Assembly (NCBI GenBank): GCA_041394265.1
Contig: JAWKIO010000005.1
Span: forward strand, 806,001 to 870,000
Origin: Acidimicrobiales bacterium
Lineage (GTDB): Bacteria > Actinomycetota > Acidimicrobiia > Acidimicrobiales > SZUA-35
Direction: 5' to 3'
DNA: 64,000 nt
Shown: piece by piece, positions 17,278 through 25,685 of the stretch
Layout: each line of letters starts with the position of its first letter
Numbering within the stretch: position 1 is the first letter of the stretch
Position numbers and translations under genes: made by a program
The notes under the pieces: generated by a model
Seen by the model: only the letters and a program-made list of their open reading frames with translations
What the model was told of the DNA's origin: nothing
Database searches by the model: none

Positions 17278-17311
17278 GAGACTGGTCCAGTCGAGGTATC
17301 GGCGCGCTCGC

Positions 17312-17327
17312 TCACTCGATTGAGTGA
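17312..17327. promoter_or_regulatory. Perfect palindrome in the HD-GYP/menC divergent region
   Basis: TCACTC-GATT-GAGTGA is a 16-base site with perfect six-base arms, 34 bases upstream of the HD-GYP start and 56 bases upstream of menC. The size suits a dimeric repressor; no regulator can be named. Confidence 0.4.
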
Positions 17328-17370
17328 AATCCCGCTGTTTGGGCTGGTCCGCCTAGTCGCAAACCCGGTC

Positions 17371-17376
17371 TACGCT
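17371..17376 (+). promoter_or_regulatory. Candidate -10 box (TACGCT) of menC
   Basis: The box ends seven bases before the GTG at 17384, fitting leaderless initiation at that codon. Confidence 0.4.
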
Positions 17377-17383
17377 GGCCGCC

Positions 17384-18553
17384 GTGACGCCTCCCCGCCG
17401 ACTCCTGCCCGAGGGTTCGTCGGCGGTGTCATGCACGATTCGCCTGGTCTCGCTTCCCACGGTCGATCAACTCGCTGCCGCACACGACCCCCGTCCCGCC
17501 GAGCGGCGCGAACTCACGATCGTCGAACTCGTCGACGCCGAGGGTCGGTCCGGATTCGGCGAATGCTCGGCGCTCACCCGTCCCGGCTACACGCACGAGT
17601 GGGCGCGTGGAGCATTCGACCTGCTCAAAGCGACGCAGGGGCGGCCGAGGGGTGGGGCACCGATGGCGATGGCCGGGGTCGAGATGGCGAGGTTGGACCT
17701 GGGGTTGCGAGTGGCCGGGCTTGCGTTGTCGCAGCACTTGCACACGGTGTTCAGCAACGGTGCGTCCGGCACCGCTGCCTCCAGCCCGCCGGGCTCTGTG
17801 CCTGCCGGGGTCGTGTTGCCGCTTGCCACGATCGACGACACCGTTGCGGCCGCCATCGCCTGGGCGGAGCAGGGTGTCAGGCGACTGAAGTTGAAGATCG
17901 AGCCGGGCCGAGTCACCGAACCGGTCACAGCGGTGCACGACGCCTGTCCCGGGGTCGAACTGCACGTCGATGCCAACGGATCCTGCATGGCCAGTGATCT
18001 AAACGAGCTCGCTGCGTTGGCCGAGTCGGGGGTCACGGCGATCGAGCAGCCGTTCGCTCCTGGCGACCGGAAGTCGAGTGCTCGTCTCGCCTCCTCGACC
18101 AGCGCCTTGGTGCTCGCCGACGAGGCCGCCATCGATCGGGCCACCATCATCGAACTGGTCGACGAGGCTGCCGCCACTGGCGTCGTGATCAAGCCCGGAC
18201 GGCTCGGCGGGCTCGACCCCGCCATCGCCGTGCACGACTGGTGCCACGCCAACGGGGTCGGCGTCGCAGCCGGCGGGATGCTCGAAAGCGGTCTCGGGCG
18301 TTATGCGCTGGCTGCGCTGGCCTCGCTGCCGGGCTTCACGATCACGGGCGATCTCTCCCCCGCACGCCGTTGGCTGGCCGACGATCCGTTCGCCGACATC
18401 GAGATGGTCGACGGAGCGATCAGCGTGCCGACCACCGCGGGCGTGGCGCCCCCGCCCGACCGGGAACTACTCGATCGGTTCACCCTCGACCGCGCCACCT
18501 TCAACTGGAACGACAGCGACTGGATCGACAGCGACGGGAACGACCGGGAGTAG
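17384..18553 (+). CDS. menC: o-Succinylbenzoate synthase
   Basis: A 389-residue enolase-superfamily enzyme that dehydrates SHCHC to o-succinylbenzoate in menaquinone synthesis. Key residues are visible: LKLKIEPG with the K-x-K pair, then metal ligands in HVDANGS, AIEQPFAPGD and LADEAAI, the second catalytic lysine in VVIKPGRLGG, and GGMLESGLGR near the end. The GTG at 17384 is supported by the -10 box before it; a later GTG (VSCTIRLV) is possible. The last 87 bases overlap the end of menH on the other strand. Confidence 0.9.
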   Translation: MTPPRRLLPEGSSAVSCTIRLVSLPTVDQLAAAHDPRPAERRELTIVELVDAEGRSGFGECSALTRPGYTHEWARGAFDLLKATQGRPRGGAPMAMAGVEMARLDLGLRVAGLALSQHLHTVFSNGASGTAASSPPGSVPAGVVLPLATIDDTVAAAIAWAEQGVRRLKLKIEPGRVTEPVTAVHDACPGVELHVDANGSCMASDLNELAALAESGVTAIEQPFAPGDRKSSARLASSTSALVLADEAAIDRATIIELVDEAAATGVVIKPGRLGGLDPAIAVHDWCHANGVGVAAGGMLESGLGRYALAALASLPGFTITGDLSPARRWLADDPFADIEMVDGAISVPTTAGVAPPPDRELLDRFTLDRATFNWNDSDWIDSDGNDRE

Positions 18554-19300
18554 CTCGAGCGCTCGGGCGATCGCGGCGTCGTCCTCGAGGTGGACGGCGT
18601 GGCTACCGGGCTCGATCACCACCCGGGCGTTGGCCCCGATCGCTTCGGCCATGCGATGAGCGAGGGCGGTGAACTTCTCGTCGGTCGAACCGGCGACGAG
18701 CACGACCGGCATGGCCAGCTCTGCCAGGCGGTCCCACAGCGGATCCTGATTGCCGGTGCCGCAGGCCCGCAGGCTGGCGGCGAGTCCGGCCGGGCGATTC
18801 GTCTCACGCTCGGCCAAACGGCGAGACTCGGCGGGCAGCGTCGCAAAGAGCGGGTTGGCCAACCAGTCCTCGAGGAACGCACGAAGCGGACCCGTCTCGA
18901 TGCGCTGCGCCAGCACCTCGTCGGCGGCCCGTCGCGTGGCCCGTTCCTCCTCGGTCGTCAGCCCGGCGGTCGCCCCGATGAGGACGAGGCCGTCGACGAG
19001 TTCGGGATGCTCGAGCGCCAGATGCAGCGCCATTCGGCCGCCCATCGAGTAGCCAACGTACGTCGCCCGGCCACCGACCTCGGCGAGGAGCTCGGCGGCC
19101 GTCCACAGGTCGGCGTCGTCGTGTGCCGATTCGCCGTGGCCGGGCGCATCGACCAGCACGACCTCATGCGAAGTCGCCAGCTGCTCGGGGATGGCGCCCC
19201 AACACCGCCGGTTCTGCGTGAAACCGTGGAGCAGCACGACGCGAGGGCCGTGCCCGATGATGGTCGTTGCAAGCGTCACGCTCTCAGGATGCCGACTCAT
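18467..19300 (-). CDS. menH: Alpha/beta hydrolase, probable SHCHC synthase
   Basis: A 277-residue alpha/beta hydrolase. Motifs are VVLLHGFTQNRRCW (oxyanion hole), the nucleophile elbow YVGYSMGGRMALHLAL and the final GSHAVHLEDD with the catalytic histidine. MenH of the menaquinone pathway has this pattern, and the gene sits between menC and menD, which makes that role likely. The ATG at 19300 faces menD across 28 bases. The C-terminal 29 codons read through the end of menC on the opposite strand and encode a Val/Pro-rich tail. Confidence 0.85.
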   Translation of the reverse strand: MSRHPESVTLATTIIGHGPRVVLLHGFTQNRRCWGAIPEQLATSHEVVLVDAPGHGESAHDDADLWTAAELLAEVGGRATYVGYSMGGRMALHLALEHPELVDGLVLIGATAGLTTEEERATRRAADEVLAQRIETGPLRAFLEDWLANPLFATLPAESRRLAERETNRPAGLAASLRACGTGNQDPLWDRLAELAMPVVLVAGSTDEKFTALAHRMAEAIGANARVVIEPGSHAVHLEDDAAIARALELLPVVPVAVDPVAVVPVEGGAVEGEPIE

Positions 19301-19328
19301 GACCGGAAAGTGTGGTTCGCTGGGCGCC

Positions 19329-21044
19329 ATGCAGGTGACCGACACCGCCACGTTCTGCGCCACCCTGGTCGACGAATGGGCCCACCAGGGTCTGACCGAC
19401 GCCTTCGTCGCCCCCGGATCGCGCTCCACTCCCCTCGCGCTCGCGCTGGCGAGCGACGATCGATTCGACGTCCACATCCTCCACGACGAGCGATCAGCCT
19501 CGTTCGCCGGACTCGGTCACGGTCTCGCCACCGGCCGTCCCGCGGTGGTGTTGTGCAGCAGCGGTACCGCAGCCGCCCACTTCCACGCAGCAGTGATCGA
19601 GGCCGGACTGTCGTCGGTTCCGCTGATCGTGTGCACCGCCAACCGTCCACCCGAGCTGTGGGAAGTCGGTGCACCGCAGACCATCGACCAGACCAAGCTC
19701 TACGGCGGCGCGCCGCGCTGGTTCTTCCAGCCCGGCCCGCCCGACGCCGTCACCAGCAACACGTGGCGACCACTCGCTCGACGGTCGGTGGCCGAGGCGA
19801 CGGGCTGGAGTGGTCGGCCTGGGCCGGTCCACCTCGACCTCAGCTTCCGCGACCCACTGGCCGGGCTTCCGGGCGACCTGCCAGAACGGGGCGCCGAGGT
19901 ACCACCCGTCGCCGGTGTCCATGCGCCTGCAACCGTTGCGGTCGGAGCGCCCGCCGGACCCGACGCCGTCAGGGTCGCCGAGATGATCCGTGCCATCGAT
20001 CCGGCAGTCGGCGGGGTGATCGTGGCCGGACGAGGTGCAGGCGACCCTGATCATGTACTGCGCCTCGGTGAGCGGCTCGGCTGGCCGGTCATCGCCGACC
20101 ACCGGTCCGGCTGTCGAGTCGTCGGCCGGTCGGTCGCCCACACCGACACCATGCTGCGCAACCCAGCCTTCGCCAGAGCAATGCTCCCCGGCATGGTCCT
20201 GCGCCTGGGCGAGATGCTCACGAGCAGGATCACCGAGGAGTGGCTGGCTCGCTCCAGCGGCCCAACGATCGCCGCTACCACCGGCCGCTGGGTCGACCCG
20301 GCGCAGGTCGCTTCGCTCGTCATCGACAGCGGCGACCTCGCCGATCAGTTGTTGACACTCGATCTCGGCGAGCCGAGCGATCGGGCCTCGGCGTGGTTGA
20401 CCGCCGATGCCACCGCAGCGGCTGCCATCACGGCCACCCTGTCCGCCACCGACGGGATCACCGAGCCCGACGTTGCCCGGGCGTCACTCGCCTCGCTGGT
20501 CGGCCTCAACCAGCTCGGCCCGAGCCCGGCGCTGGTGGTGTCGGCATCGATGCCGGTGAGGGACGTCGAGTGGTACGGCCAACCGGCGCCAGGCGTGCGC
20601 GTCCTCGCCAACCGCGGCGCCAACGGGATCGACGGGGTGATCGCCACCGCCATCGGCGTAGCGCTCACCGGGGCGCCGACGATCTGCCTCATCGGCGACG
20701 TGGCCTTCCTCCATGACGCCACCTCGCTCACCGCGCTCGCACGCCGTCGGTGCGACCTCACGATCATGGTGGTCGACAACGACGGCGGCGGCATCTTCTC
20801 GTTCCTGCCACAGCGATCCCTGCTCGACGCCGCCCGGTTCGAACAGCTCTTCGGGACGCCCCACGGCACCGACGTGCTGGCGTTGGCGCGGGCGCACGGC
20901 CTCGACACCGTCGACCTCGACACCGTCAACCCCAACGTGCTCACGCCGCACGGCGTCCGAGTCCTCCGGGTTCGCACCGACCGAGCAGCGAACACCGACC
21001 TTCACGGCAAGCTCAACGCCGCCGTGACCGCTGCTCTGGACTGA
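19329..21044 (+). CDS. menD: SEPHCHC synthase (ThDP enzyme)
   Basis: A 571-residue thiamine-diphosphate enzyme that joins isochorismate to 2-oxoglutarate. It shows the N-terminal FVAPGSRSTPLALAL and DERSASFAGLGHG, typical of MenD, the TANRPPELWEVGAPQTIDQ segment, and the ThDP/Mg motif from IGDVAFLHD to NDGGGIFSFLP. Start ATG at 19329 gives the standard MenD N-terminus. It is divergently transcribed from menH. Confidence 0.96.
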   Translation: MQVTDTATFCATLVDEWAHQGLTDAFVAPGSRSTPLALALASDDRFDVHILHDERSASFAGLGHGLATGRPAVVLCSSGTAAAHFHAAVIEAGLSSVPLIVCTANRPPELWEVGAPQTIDQTKLYGGAPRWFFQPGPPDAVTSNTWRPLARRSVAEATGWSGRPGPVHLDLSFRDPLAGLPGDLPERGAEVPPVAGVHAPATVAVGAPAGPDAVRVAEMIRAIDPAVGGVIVAGRGAGDPDHVLRLGERLGWPVIADHRSGCRVVGRSVAHTDTMLRNPAFARAMLPGMVLRLGEMLTSRITEEWLARSSGPTIAATTGRWVDPAQVASLVIDSGDLADQLLTLDLGEPSDRASAWLTADATAAAAITATLSATDGITEPDVARASLASLVGLNQLGPSPALVVSASMPVRDVEWYGQPAPGVRVLANRGANGIDGVIATAIGVALTGAPTICLIGDVAFLHDATSLTALARRRCDLTIMVVDNDGGGIFSFLPQRSLLDAARFEQLFGTPHGTDVLALARAHGLDTVDLDTVNPNVLTPHGVRVLRVRTDRAANTDLHGKLNAAVTAALD

Positions 21045-21183
21045 TCACCCCACCACCCACCCCACCCACCGTTCTCGAGACGCAGAGCGACAGATCTGAC
21101 GCTCTGCGACTCCGATTCGCCGCGAGACGTCGCTCTGGCACTCAGGTTCCGACGGTCGGTGTTGCCGCCGCCGTGGCTGCCGC

Positions 21184-21189
21184 TACGGT
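21184..21189 (+). promoter_or_regulatory. Candidate -10 box (TACGGT) of the DUF4214/excalibur gene
   Basis: It ends six bases before the ATG at 21196, with no ribosome binding site. Confidence 0.4.
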
Positions 21190-21195
21190 CGCCGG

Positions 21196-21837
21196 ATGAT
21201 TCGAGCAAAGTTCGGGCTGGTCACAGCCCTGGTGTCACTGTCCATCACACTCGGCGCAACGGCGGCGTCGGCCCTCCCGACGAACGGCTATGTCGCCAAT
21301 GCGACCACGTTGGCCGACATCGTCTCCGCCGTTGACTACCAGCAGTCCGATGCCGACACCCTCCGCCTGTATCAGGCATTTCTGAACCGCGAGCCCGATG
21401 TTCCCGGCGCCAAGTACTGGATCTCGCAGACTCGGGCCGGTTCGACGCTCGACGATCTCGCCTACGGCTTCGCCCAGTCCGACGAGTTCATCGCGAGCTA
21501 CGGGACCCTCAGCAACGAGGACTTCCTCACCCTGCTCTACGACAACATGCTCGGACGCACCCCTGACGCCGAGGGCTTCGAGTACTGGCTGGGGCAGATG
21601 AACGGCGGGTTGGCGCAACACCTCGTGGTGCGCTGGGTCGTCGCCAACGACGAGTTCATCGTGAACTACCCGTTCGCCGAACAAGCTCCCACCAATCCGG
21701 GTGACGCCGTCGACTGCGGCGACTTCGCGACCCAGGCCGAGGCCCAAGCCTGGTTCGATCATCACTTCCCTCAGCACGGCGATATCGCCAATCTCGACGG
21801 GAACGACGACGGTCAGGCCTGCGAGTCGCTGCCGTAG
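21196..21837 (+). CDS. Secreted DUF4214 protein with excalibur-like calcium-binding end
   Basis: A 213-residue exported protein. A signal peptide (about 1-27, ending ASALP) leads into two DUF4214 units (LYQAFLNREPDVPGAKYW and LYDNMLGRTPDAEGFEYW). The final 40 residues start DCGDFATQAEAQAWF and end LDGNDDGQACESLP, the excalibur motif with its aspartate-rich calcium loop and paired cysteines. DUF4214 plus excalibur suggests a cell-surface or extracellular role. The last 25 bases overlap the DUF2256/DUF3253 gene on the other strand. Confidence 0.85.
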   Translation: MIRAKFGLVTALVSLSITLGATAASALPTNGYVANATTLADIVSAVDYQQSDADTLRLYQAFLNREPDVPGAKYWISQTRAGSTLDDLAYGFAQSDEFIASYGTLSNEDFLTLLYDNMLGRTPDAEGFEYWLGQMNGGLAQHLVVRWVVANDEFIVNYPFAEQAPTNPGDAVDCGDFATQAEAQAWFDHHFPQHGDIANLDGNDDGQACESLP

Positions 21838-22214
21838 GCCCGGCCCCGACCGATGCGGATCGGCCCCTTCGCGGTGGAGGAGTCGACCACTCGTCCTCGT
21901 TGGGTGATGATCACCTGCTCGCTCGCCACCAGGCGTCGAGCCGCCGATCGGGCTCGCTCCATCAGCGAACGCCACCCGTCTGGGTCGACAGCTCGGGCGG
22001 CCTCGGACGGGCAGATCGTCGAATCAGCGGCCCGACGCCCCAGCAACTCGACGATAGACCGCTCGAGTTGACGGTCGACATCGCCGAGCCGTTGCCGCCG
22101 GCACTTCTCGCCGCAGTAGCGGACCTCATCCCACGAGCGCTCCCACTTCTTGCGCCACTCGATCGTGCGCCCGCACACGGCACACGTCTTGGGTTCGGGA
22201 CGACGAATCGGCAC
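21813..22214 (-). CDS. DUF2256-DUF3253 fusion protein
   Basis: A 133-residue cytosolic protein. The first 45 residues form a zinc-ribbon-like DUF2256 with C-x2-C (CAVCGRTIEWRKKWERSW) and C-x3-C (RYCGEKCRR). The rest is a DUF3253 winged-helix-like domain (RSIVELLGRRAADSTICPSEAARAV, then RRLVASEQVIITQRGRVVD). DUF3253 occurs alone or fused to DUF2256 in bacteria and its function is unknown. The start is GTG at 22214, with CAGACT six bases before it as a possible -10. Confidence 0.82.
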   Translation of the reverse strand: MPIRRPEPKTCAVCGRTIEWRKKWERSWDEVRYCGEKCRRQRLGDVDRQLERSIVELLGRRAADSTICPSEAARAVDPDGWRSLMERARSAARRLVASEQVIITQRGRVVDSSTAKGPIRIGRGRAYGSDSQA

Positions 22215-22247
22215 CGACCCAGTCTGATGCGGCGAGGCGGCTGCGGG

Positions 22248-22607
22248 CTAACCGTCGACGCCGGCCTCGGCGAGGTGCTCGGCGTAGTCATCGAAGCCGA
22301 CGAACGATCCCAGCACTTCGTTGCCGAGACCGAGGACCACGGTTTGGGGTTAGGCCTCGAGGCCGAGCAGCGGGCTGCCCGACTCGGGAGCGAGACGAGT
22401 GAAGGGCCACTCGTCGCCTGAAGGCCACGGATCAGCTGGCCCGTCGGGCCCCTCCGTTGCGGCAATCGAGTAGACCGCAACGTCGTCGCCCAACGTTTCG
22501 AGCTCCGGAAGGGCGTCGAGCGCCGCGACATGGAAGTTCTCGCTGCTGGTGAACTCGGCCGGGAAGACGGCGACACGTGGACGAGGGACTTGACGGTTCC
22601 GGGGCGC
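22248..22607 (-). pseudogene. Decayed reading frame with an internal TAA and no start codon
   Basis: Between TGA (22610-22608) and TAG (22250-22248) one minus-strand frame reads like protein: VAVFPAEFTSSENFHVAALDAL, an acidic middle, and FVGFDDYAEHLAEAGVDG at the end. It has no ATG, GTG or TTG at its head and is broken by TAA at 22352-22350. Codon use is like that of neighbouring genes. I do not recognise the family. It fills the 427-base gap between the DUF2256 gene and the methyltransferase and is best read as a gene remnant. Confidence 0.5.
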
Positions 22608-22641
22608 TCACCCATCACCTCGGCGACGGCATCGGTGAACG

Positions 22642-23472
22642 TCAGGTCGTCGATCGTTCGGCCCACAGGGAGAACATCTGTGGCACCTGATGACGGAGCT
22701 CGCCCGGGAGGTAGAACTGCGTGCCCTCGAGCACGGCGGAGGGACCGATCGGCCAGTCCAGCCCGGCGTGTTCCTCGAGCCTGGTGACGCTCAAACCGGC
22801 GCCGACGAGCGCGTTGATGATGTCGGCGAAGGAGTGGAACCACTCGTGATGGCGAGTGTTGAGGATCTGTGAGTGGTCGCCGTCGGTATAGGTCAGCGCT
22901 TGGTCGAAGGTGAACGGCTCGCCGGAGGCCCGAAGCGTCCGGTAGTGCGGCGCAATGACGCCGTCGATCTCCTCGAAGGTCCACAGCGACGGGTGCATGT
23001 CCCGGAGGTAGAAGCGCCCGCCGGGGTCGAGGAGCCCGGCGATGGCCGCCGCCCACCGATCGAGATCGGCCACCCAGTTGATGACGCCGACACTGGTGTA
23101 GACCAGATCGACCGTGCGACCGATGGCGGTGCTGGCGTCGTACACATTGGCGACGACGAACTCGGCCTCGACGCCAGCTGCCGCGGCCAACGCCCGTGCC
23201 GACTCGATCGCCACCTCGGAGAAGTCGAGCCCGATCACCCGAGCACCGAGGCGAGCCAGTGACACCGTGTCGGTGCCGATGTGGCATTGGAGGTGGGCGA
23301 CGTCGAGCCCGGCGAGATCGCCGATACGAGTGGCATCGAAGCGGACGACGTCGCTGAGATGTTCGGGATCGGTGGCAAACCGATCGACGCCGTAGTCCTG
23401 CGAGGCAGCGTGGACACGGGCCCGGTCGCTCCAGTTGGCGAGGTTGTCCCGCTGCCGATCGTCCAGCTCCAT
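22642..23472 (-). CDS. Class I SAM-dependent methyltransferase
   Basis: A 276-residue methyltransferase with motif I at VAHLQCHIGTDTVSLARLGARVIGLDFS, motif II around FVVANVYD and a post-motif region LLDPGGRFYLRDMHP. The C-terminal third has W-F-H-S-F and E-H-A-G-L-D segments common in actinobacterial small-molecule methyltransferases. I start it at ATG 23472 (MELDDRQRDN), which overlaps the stop of the SnoaL-like gene (TGATG) and implies coupling. The substrate is unknown. Confidence 0.85.
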   Translation of the reverse strand: MELDDRQRDNLANWSDRARVHAASQDYGVDRFATDPEHLSDVVRFDATRIGDLAGLDVAHLQCHIGTDTVSLARLGARVIGLDFSEVAIESARALAAAAGVEAEFVVANVYDASTAIGRTVDLVYTSVGVINWVADLDRWAAAIAGLLDPGGRFYLRDMHPSLWTFEEIDGVIAPHYRTLRASGEPFTFDQALTYTDGDHSQILNTRHHEWFHSFADIINALVGAGLSVTRLEEHAGLDWPIGPSAVLEGTQFYLPGELRHQVPQMFSLWAERSTT

Positions 23473-23858
23473 CAGCGTGGTCTCCTGCGCAGCGTGGTCA
23501 CTCGGTGTCGGACCCGCCACCCGTCAGGTGTCTTGACCACGTCGTCGTAGTACGAAGCGGTACCGGTGAGGCCCTTTGGCTGGAGGGCGACGATGCGGAA
23601 GGCGAGCTTGACCCCGTCGTCGGTCTCGTCGACGTAGATGTTGGTCATCATGTGCGTTCGGGGATGCCGGGCATCCTCGTCCATGAACCGCTTGATCTCC
23701 TCGATGCCCACGAGAAGCGGCACGCCCAGGTCGGTCAGGTCGAAGACGGCGTCGTCGGTGAAGATGCGGTGCAAGGCCTCCCAGTCGCGATCGTCGATCG
23801 CGTCGCCATAGCGCCCGGGCAGCTCGTGCAGTTCCAGCCGGTCGTCGGTCGTGAGCAT
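23472..23858 (-). CDS. SnoaL-like / NTF2-fold protein
   Basis: A 128-residue single-domain protein of the SnoaL_4/NTF2 fold: an N-terminal helix pair (LHELPGRYGDAIDDRDWEAL), FTDDAVFDLTDLG and a C-terminal sheet ending GWRVRHRVTTLRR. Relatives are hydroxylases, isomerases or dehydratases acting on small ligands. The aspartate/histidine pattern is present but does not name a reaction. It is translationally coupled to the methyltransferase, so the two may modify the same compound. Confidence 0.8.
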   Translation of the reverse strand: MLTTDDRLELHELPGRYGDAIDDRDWEALHRIFTDDAVFDLTDLGVPLLVGIEEIKRFMDEDARHPRTHMMTNIYVDETDDGVKLAFRIVALQPKGLTGTASYYDDVVKTPDGWRVRHRVTTLRRRPR

Positions 23859-23901
23859 GTACCGAGTCTTCCAGAGCTACGGGCTTGGTGGAGGCATCAC
23901 G

Positions 23902-23907
23902 TACCCT
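23902..23907 (+). promoter_or_regulatory. Candidate -10 box (TACCCT) of menB
   Basis: The box ends eight bases before the ATG at 23916. Confidence 0.35.
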
Positions 23908-23915
23908 GTCGCTCC

Positions 23916-24848
23916 ATGACCGAGAGCGCACCGAACGCCGTATCCGAGATCTTCGACCCCGAGCTGTGGGACGAGGTGCCGGGCTTCGAGTTCACCGACA
24001 TCACCTACCACCGGGCCAAGCACGTCCCGGCCGTCCGCGTCGCCTTCGACCGGCCGGACATCCGCAATGCGTTCCGGCCGCACACCGTCGACGAGCTTTA
24101 CCGGGCGCTCGACCACGCCCGCATGTCGTCCGATGTCGGTTGTGTGCTCCTCACCGGCAACGGTCCGTCGTCGAAGGACGGCGGTTGGGCCTTCTGCTCC
24201 GGTGGCGACCAGCGGATCCGGGGCAAGGACGGCTACAAGTACCAGGCCGAAGGTGAGACCAGCGAGACGGCCGAAGCCATCGATCCGGGTCGTGCCGGTC
24301 GTCTGCACATCCTCGAAGTCCAGCGGCTCATCCGCATGATGCCGAAGGTGGTCATCTGCGTGGTGCCAGGATGGGCGGCGGGCGGCGGCCACAGCCTGCA
24401 TGTCGTCTGCGACCTCACGATCGCGAGCCGCCAGCACGCTCGCTTCAAGCAGACCGACACCGACGTCGCCAGCTTCGACGGCGGCTTTGGATCGGCGCTC
24501 CTCGCTCGTCAGGTCGGCCAGAAGTTCGCTCGTGAGATCTTCTTCCTCGGCAAGACCTATACCGCCGACGAAGCTCACGCCCAGGGCGTGGTGAACGCGG
24601 TCGTCGATCACGCCGAGCTCGAGACGTTTGCTCTGGAGTGGGCGGCCGAGGTCTGCCGCAAGTCGCCGACCGCCCAGCGCATGGCAAAGTACGCGCTCAA
24701 CATGGTCGACGACGGCATGGTCGGCCAGCAGGTCTTCGCCGGCGAAGCCACCCGACTCGCCTATATGACCGACGAGGCCCAAGAGGGCCGCGACGCCTTC
24801 CTCGAGAAGCGTGACCCCAACTGGAGCGCCTTCCCCTACTACTTCTGA
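23916..24848 (+). CDS. menB: 1,4-Dihydroxy-2-naphthoyl-CoA synthase
   Basis: A 310-residue crotonase-fold enzyme that closes the second ring of the naphthoquinone. It has the extended MenB loop (WAFCSGGDQRIRGKDGYKY), the oxyanion segment VVPGWAAGGGHSLHVVCDL, the TDTDVASFDGGFGSALLARQVG stretch and the C-terminal DPNWSAFPYYF ending typical of MenB. Start ATG 23916 is supported by the -10 box before it; longer in-frame extensions overlap the SnoaL gene. It is separated from menD by four unrelated genes. Confidence 0.95.
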   Translation: MTESAPNAVSEIFDPELWDEVPGFEFTDITYHRAKHVPAVRVAFDRPDIRNAFRPHTVDELYRALDHARMSSDVGCVLLTGNGPSSKDGGWAFCSGGDQRIRGKDGYKYQAEGETSETAEAIDPGRAGRLHILEVQRLIRMMPKVVICVVPGWAAGGGHSLHVVCDLTIASRQHARFKQTDTDVASFDGGFGSALLARQVGQKFAREIFFLGKTYTADEAHAQGVVNAVVDHAELETFALEWAAEVCRKSPTAQRMAKYALNMVDDGMVGQQVFAGEATRLAYMTDEAQEGRDAFLEKRDPNWSAFPYYF

Positions 24849-24861
24849 CCCGACCACCCCC

Positions 24862-24983
24862 GACCCAAGTTTCTGTGCGTCAAACTCCCCGCGTTCCCCG
24901 TTCTGTGCGTCAGAGTTCCCGCAGCCGGAAAGTTTGACGCACAGAACGGGTTTGGCGGTGGGTTTGGCGCACAGAATGGGGGG
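24862..24983. repeat. Palindromic intergenic repeat, copy 1
   Basis: The unit holds TTCTGTGCGTCAAA-like words at about 24870 and 24901 followed by their reverse complements (TTTGACGCACAGAA at about 24933, TTTGGCGCACAGAA at about 24963), so it can fold into nested hairpins. It fills the space between menB and the GNAT gene, and its final run of six G lies directly before the GNAT ATG. A second copy in the same orientation starts at 25686. Confidence 0.85.
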
Positions 24984-25679
24984 ATGGCGAACACCGTTCG
25001 AAGGCTCGAGTCCGACGATGTGGCTGCCGTCGAGGCGCTGCTGGCGGCCAAGCGTCGACAGCTCGCCGAGTGGTCGCCACAATTCTGGCGAACGGCGGCC
25101 GGTGCCGTCGAGGTGCACGAGCTGTTTCTGCAGTGGTTGCTGAGTGACGACGCCAACGTCGGTTTGACGACGGCCGACGTCGACGGTGTCCTGATTGCCA
25201 CACCACGCGATGGCGCGTGGCTCATCGACGACTTCGCCGTCTCCGGCCCCGGCGCTTGGTCGACGGTTGGGCGAGCCCTCCTCGAACATGCTCGCGAACA
25301 GCTGGGAGCTGGCATCTCCGTGGTGTGTGCCAGCCGTGATGTCGAGCAGCGGGCGCTCCTCGACACTTGTGCACTGGTGCCCTACGAGGAGTGGTGGGTC
25401 GCCGACCCGGCACTGGTCGCAACCTTCGCCTCACCCGCCGCTGCGAGCGGTGACCTGCCCGTCGCCTCGATCGTCCCGGCACCGCCGGTCTATGACCCTG
25501 GCGGGCCGGTGGCGCTCGTCTCCACATGGGACGGCGAACGGGACTCGCTCGCTGCCTACGCCCGGGCGGTCGATGGCGAATGTGCCCTCGTCGTCGTGCC
25601 CGTCGGATTCGACGACGAGCGACGTCGGGCGGCCGTCGAGGACCTCGGCTTCACCGTCGCGTCGGTCTGGTACCGCTGA
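24984..25679 (+). CDS. GNAT-like acetyltransferase between two palindromic repeats
   Basis: A 231-residue protein with the shape of a GNAT enzyme: an N-terminal helix region, strand IDDFAVSGPG followed by AWSTVGRALLEHARE, which stands where the acetyl-CoA pyrophosphate loop should be, then a second, weaker half. The R/Q-x-x-G-x-G/A motif is only partly kept. The substrate is unknown. It is flanked exactly by the repeats at 24862-24983 and 25686-25804 and interrupts a run of menaquinone genes, which suggests insertion as a cassette. Confidence 0.6.
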   Translation: MANTVRRLESDDVAAVEALLAAKRRQLAEWSPQFWRTAAGAVEVHELFLQWLLSDDANVGLTTADVDGVLIATPRDGAWLIDDFAVSGPGAWSTVGRALLEHAREQLGAGISVVCASRDVEQRALLDTCALVPYEEWWVADPALVATFASPAAASGDLPVASIVPAPPVYDPGGPVALVSTWDGERDSLAAYARAVDGECALVVVPVGFDDERRRAAVEDLGFTVASVWYR

Positions 25680-25685
25680 TCGAAC

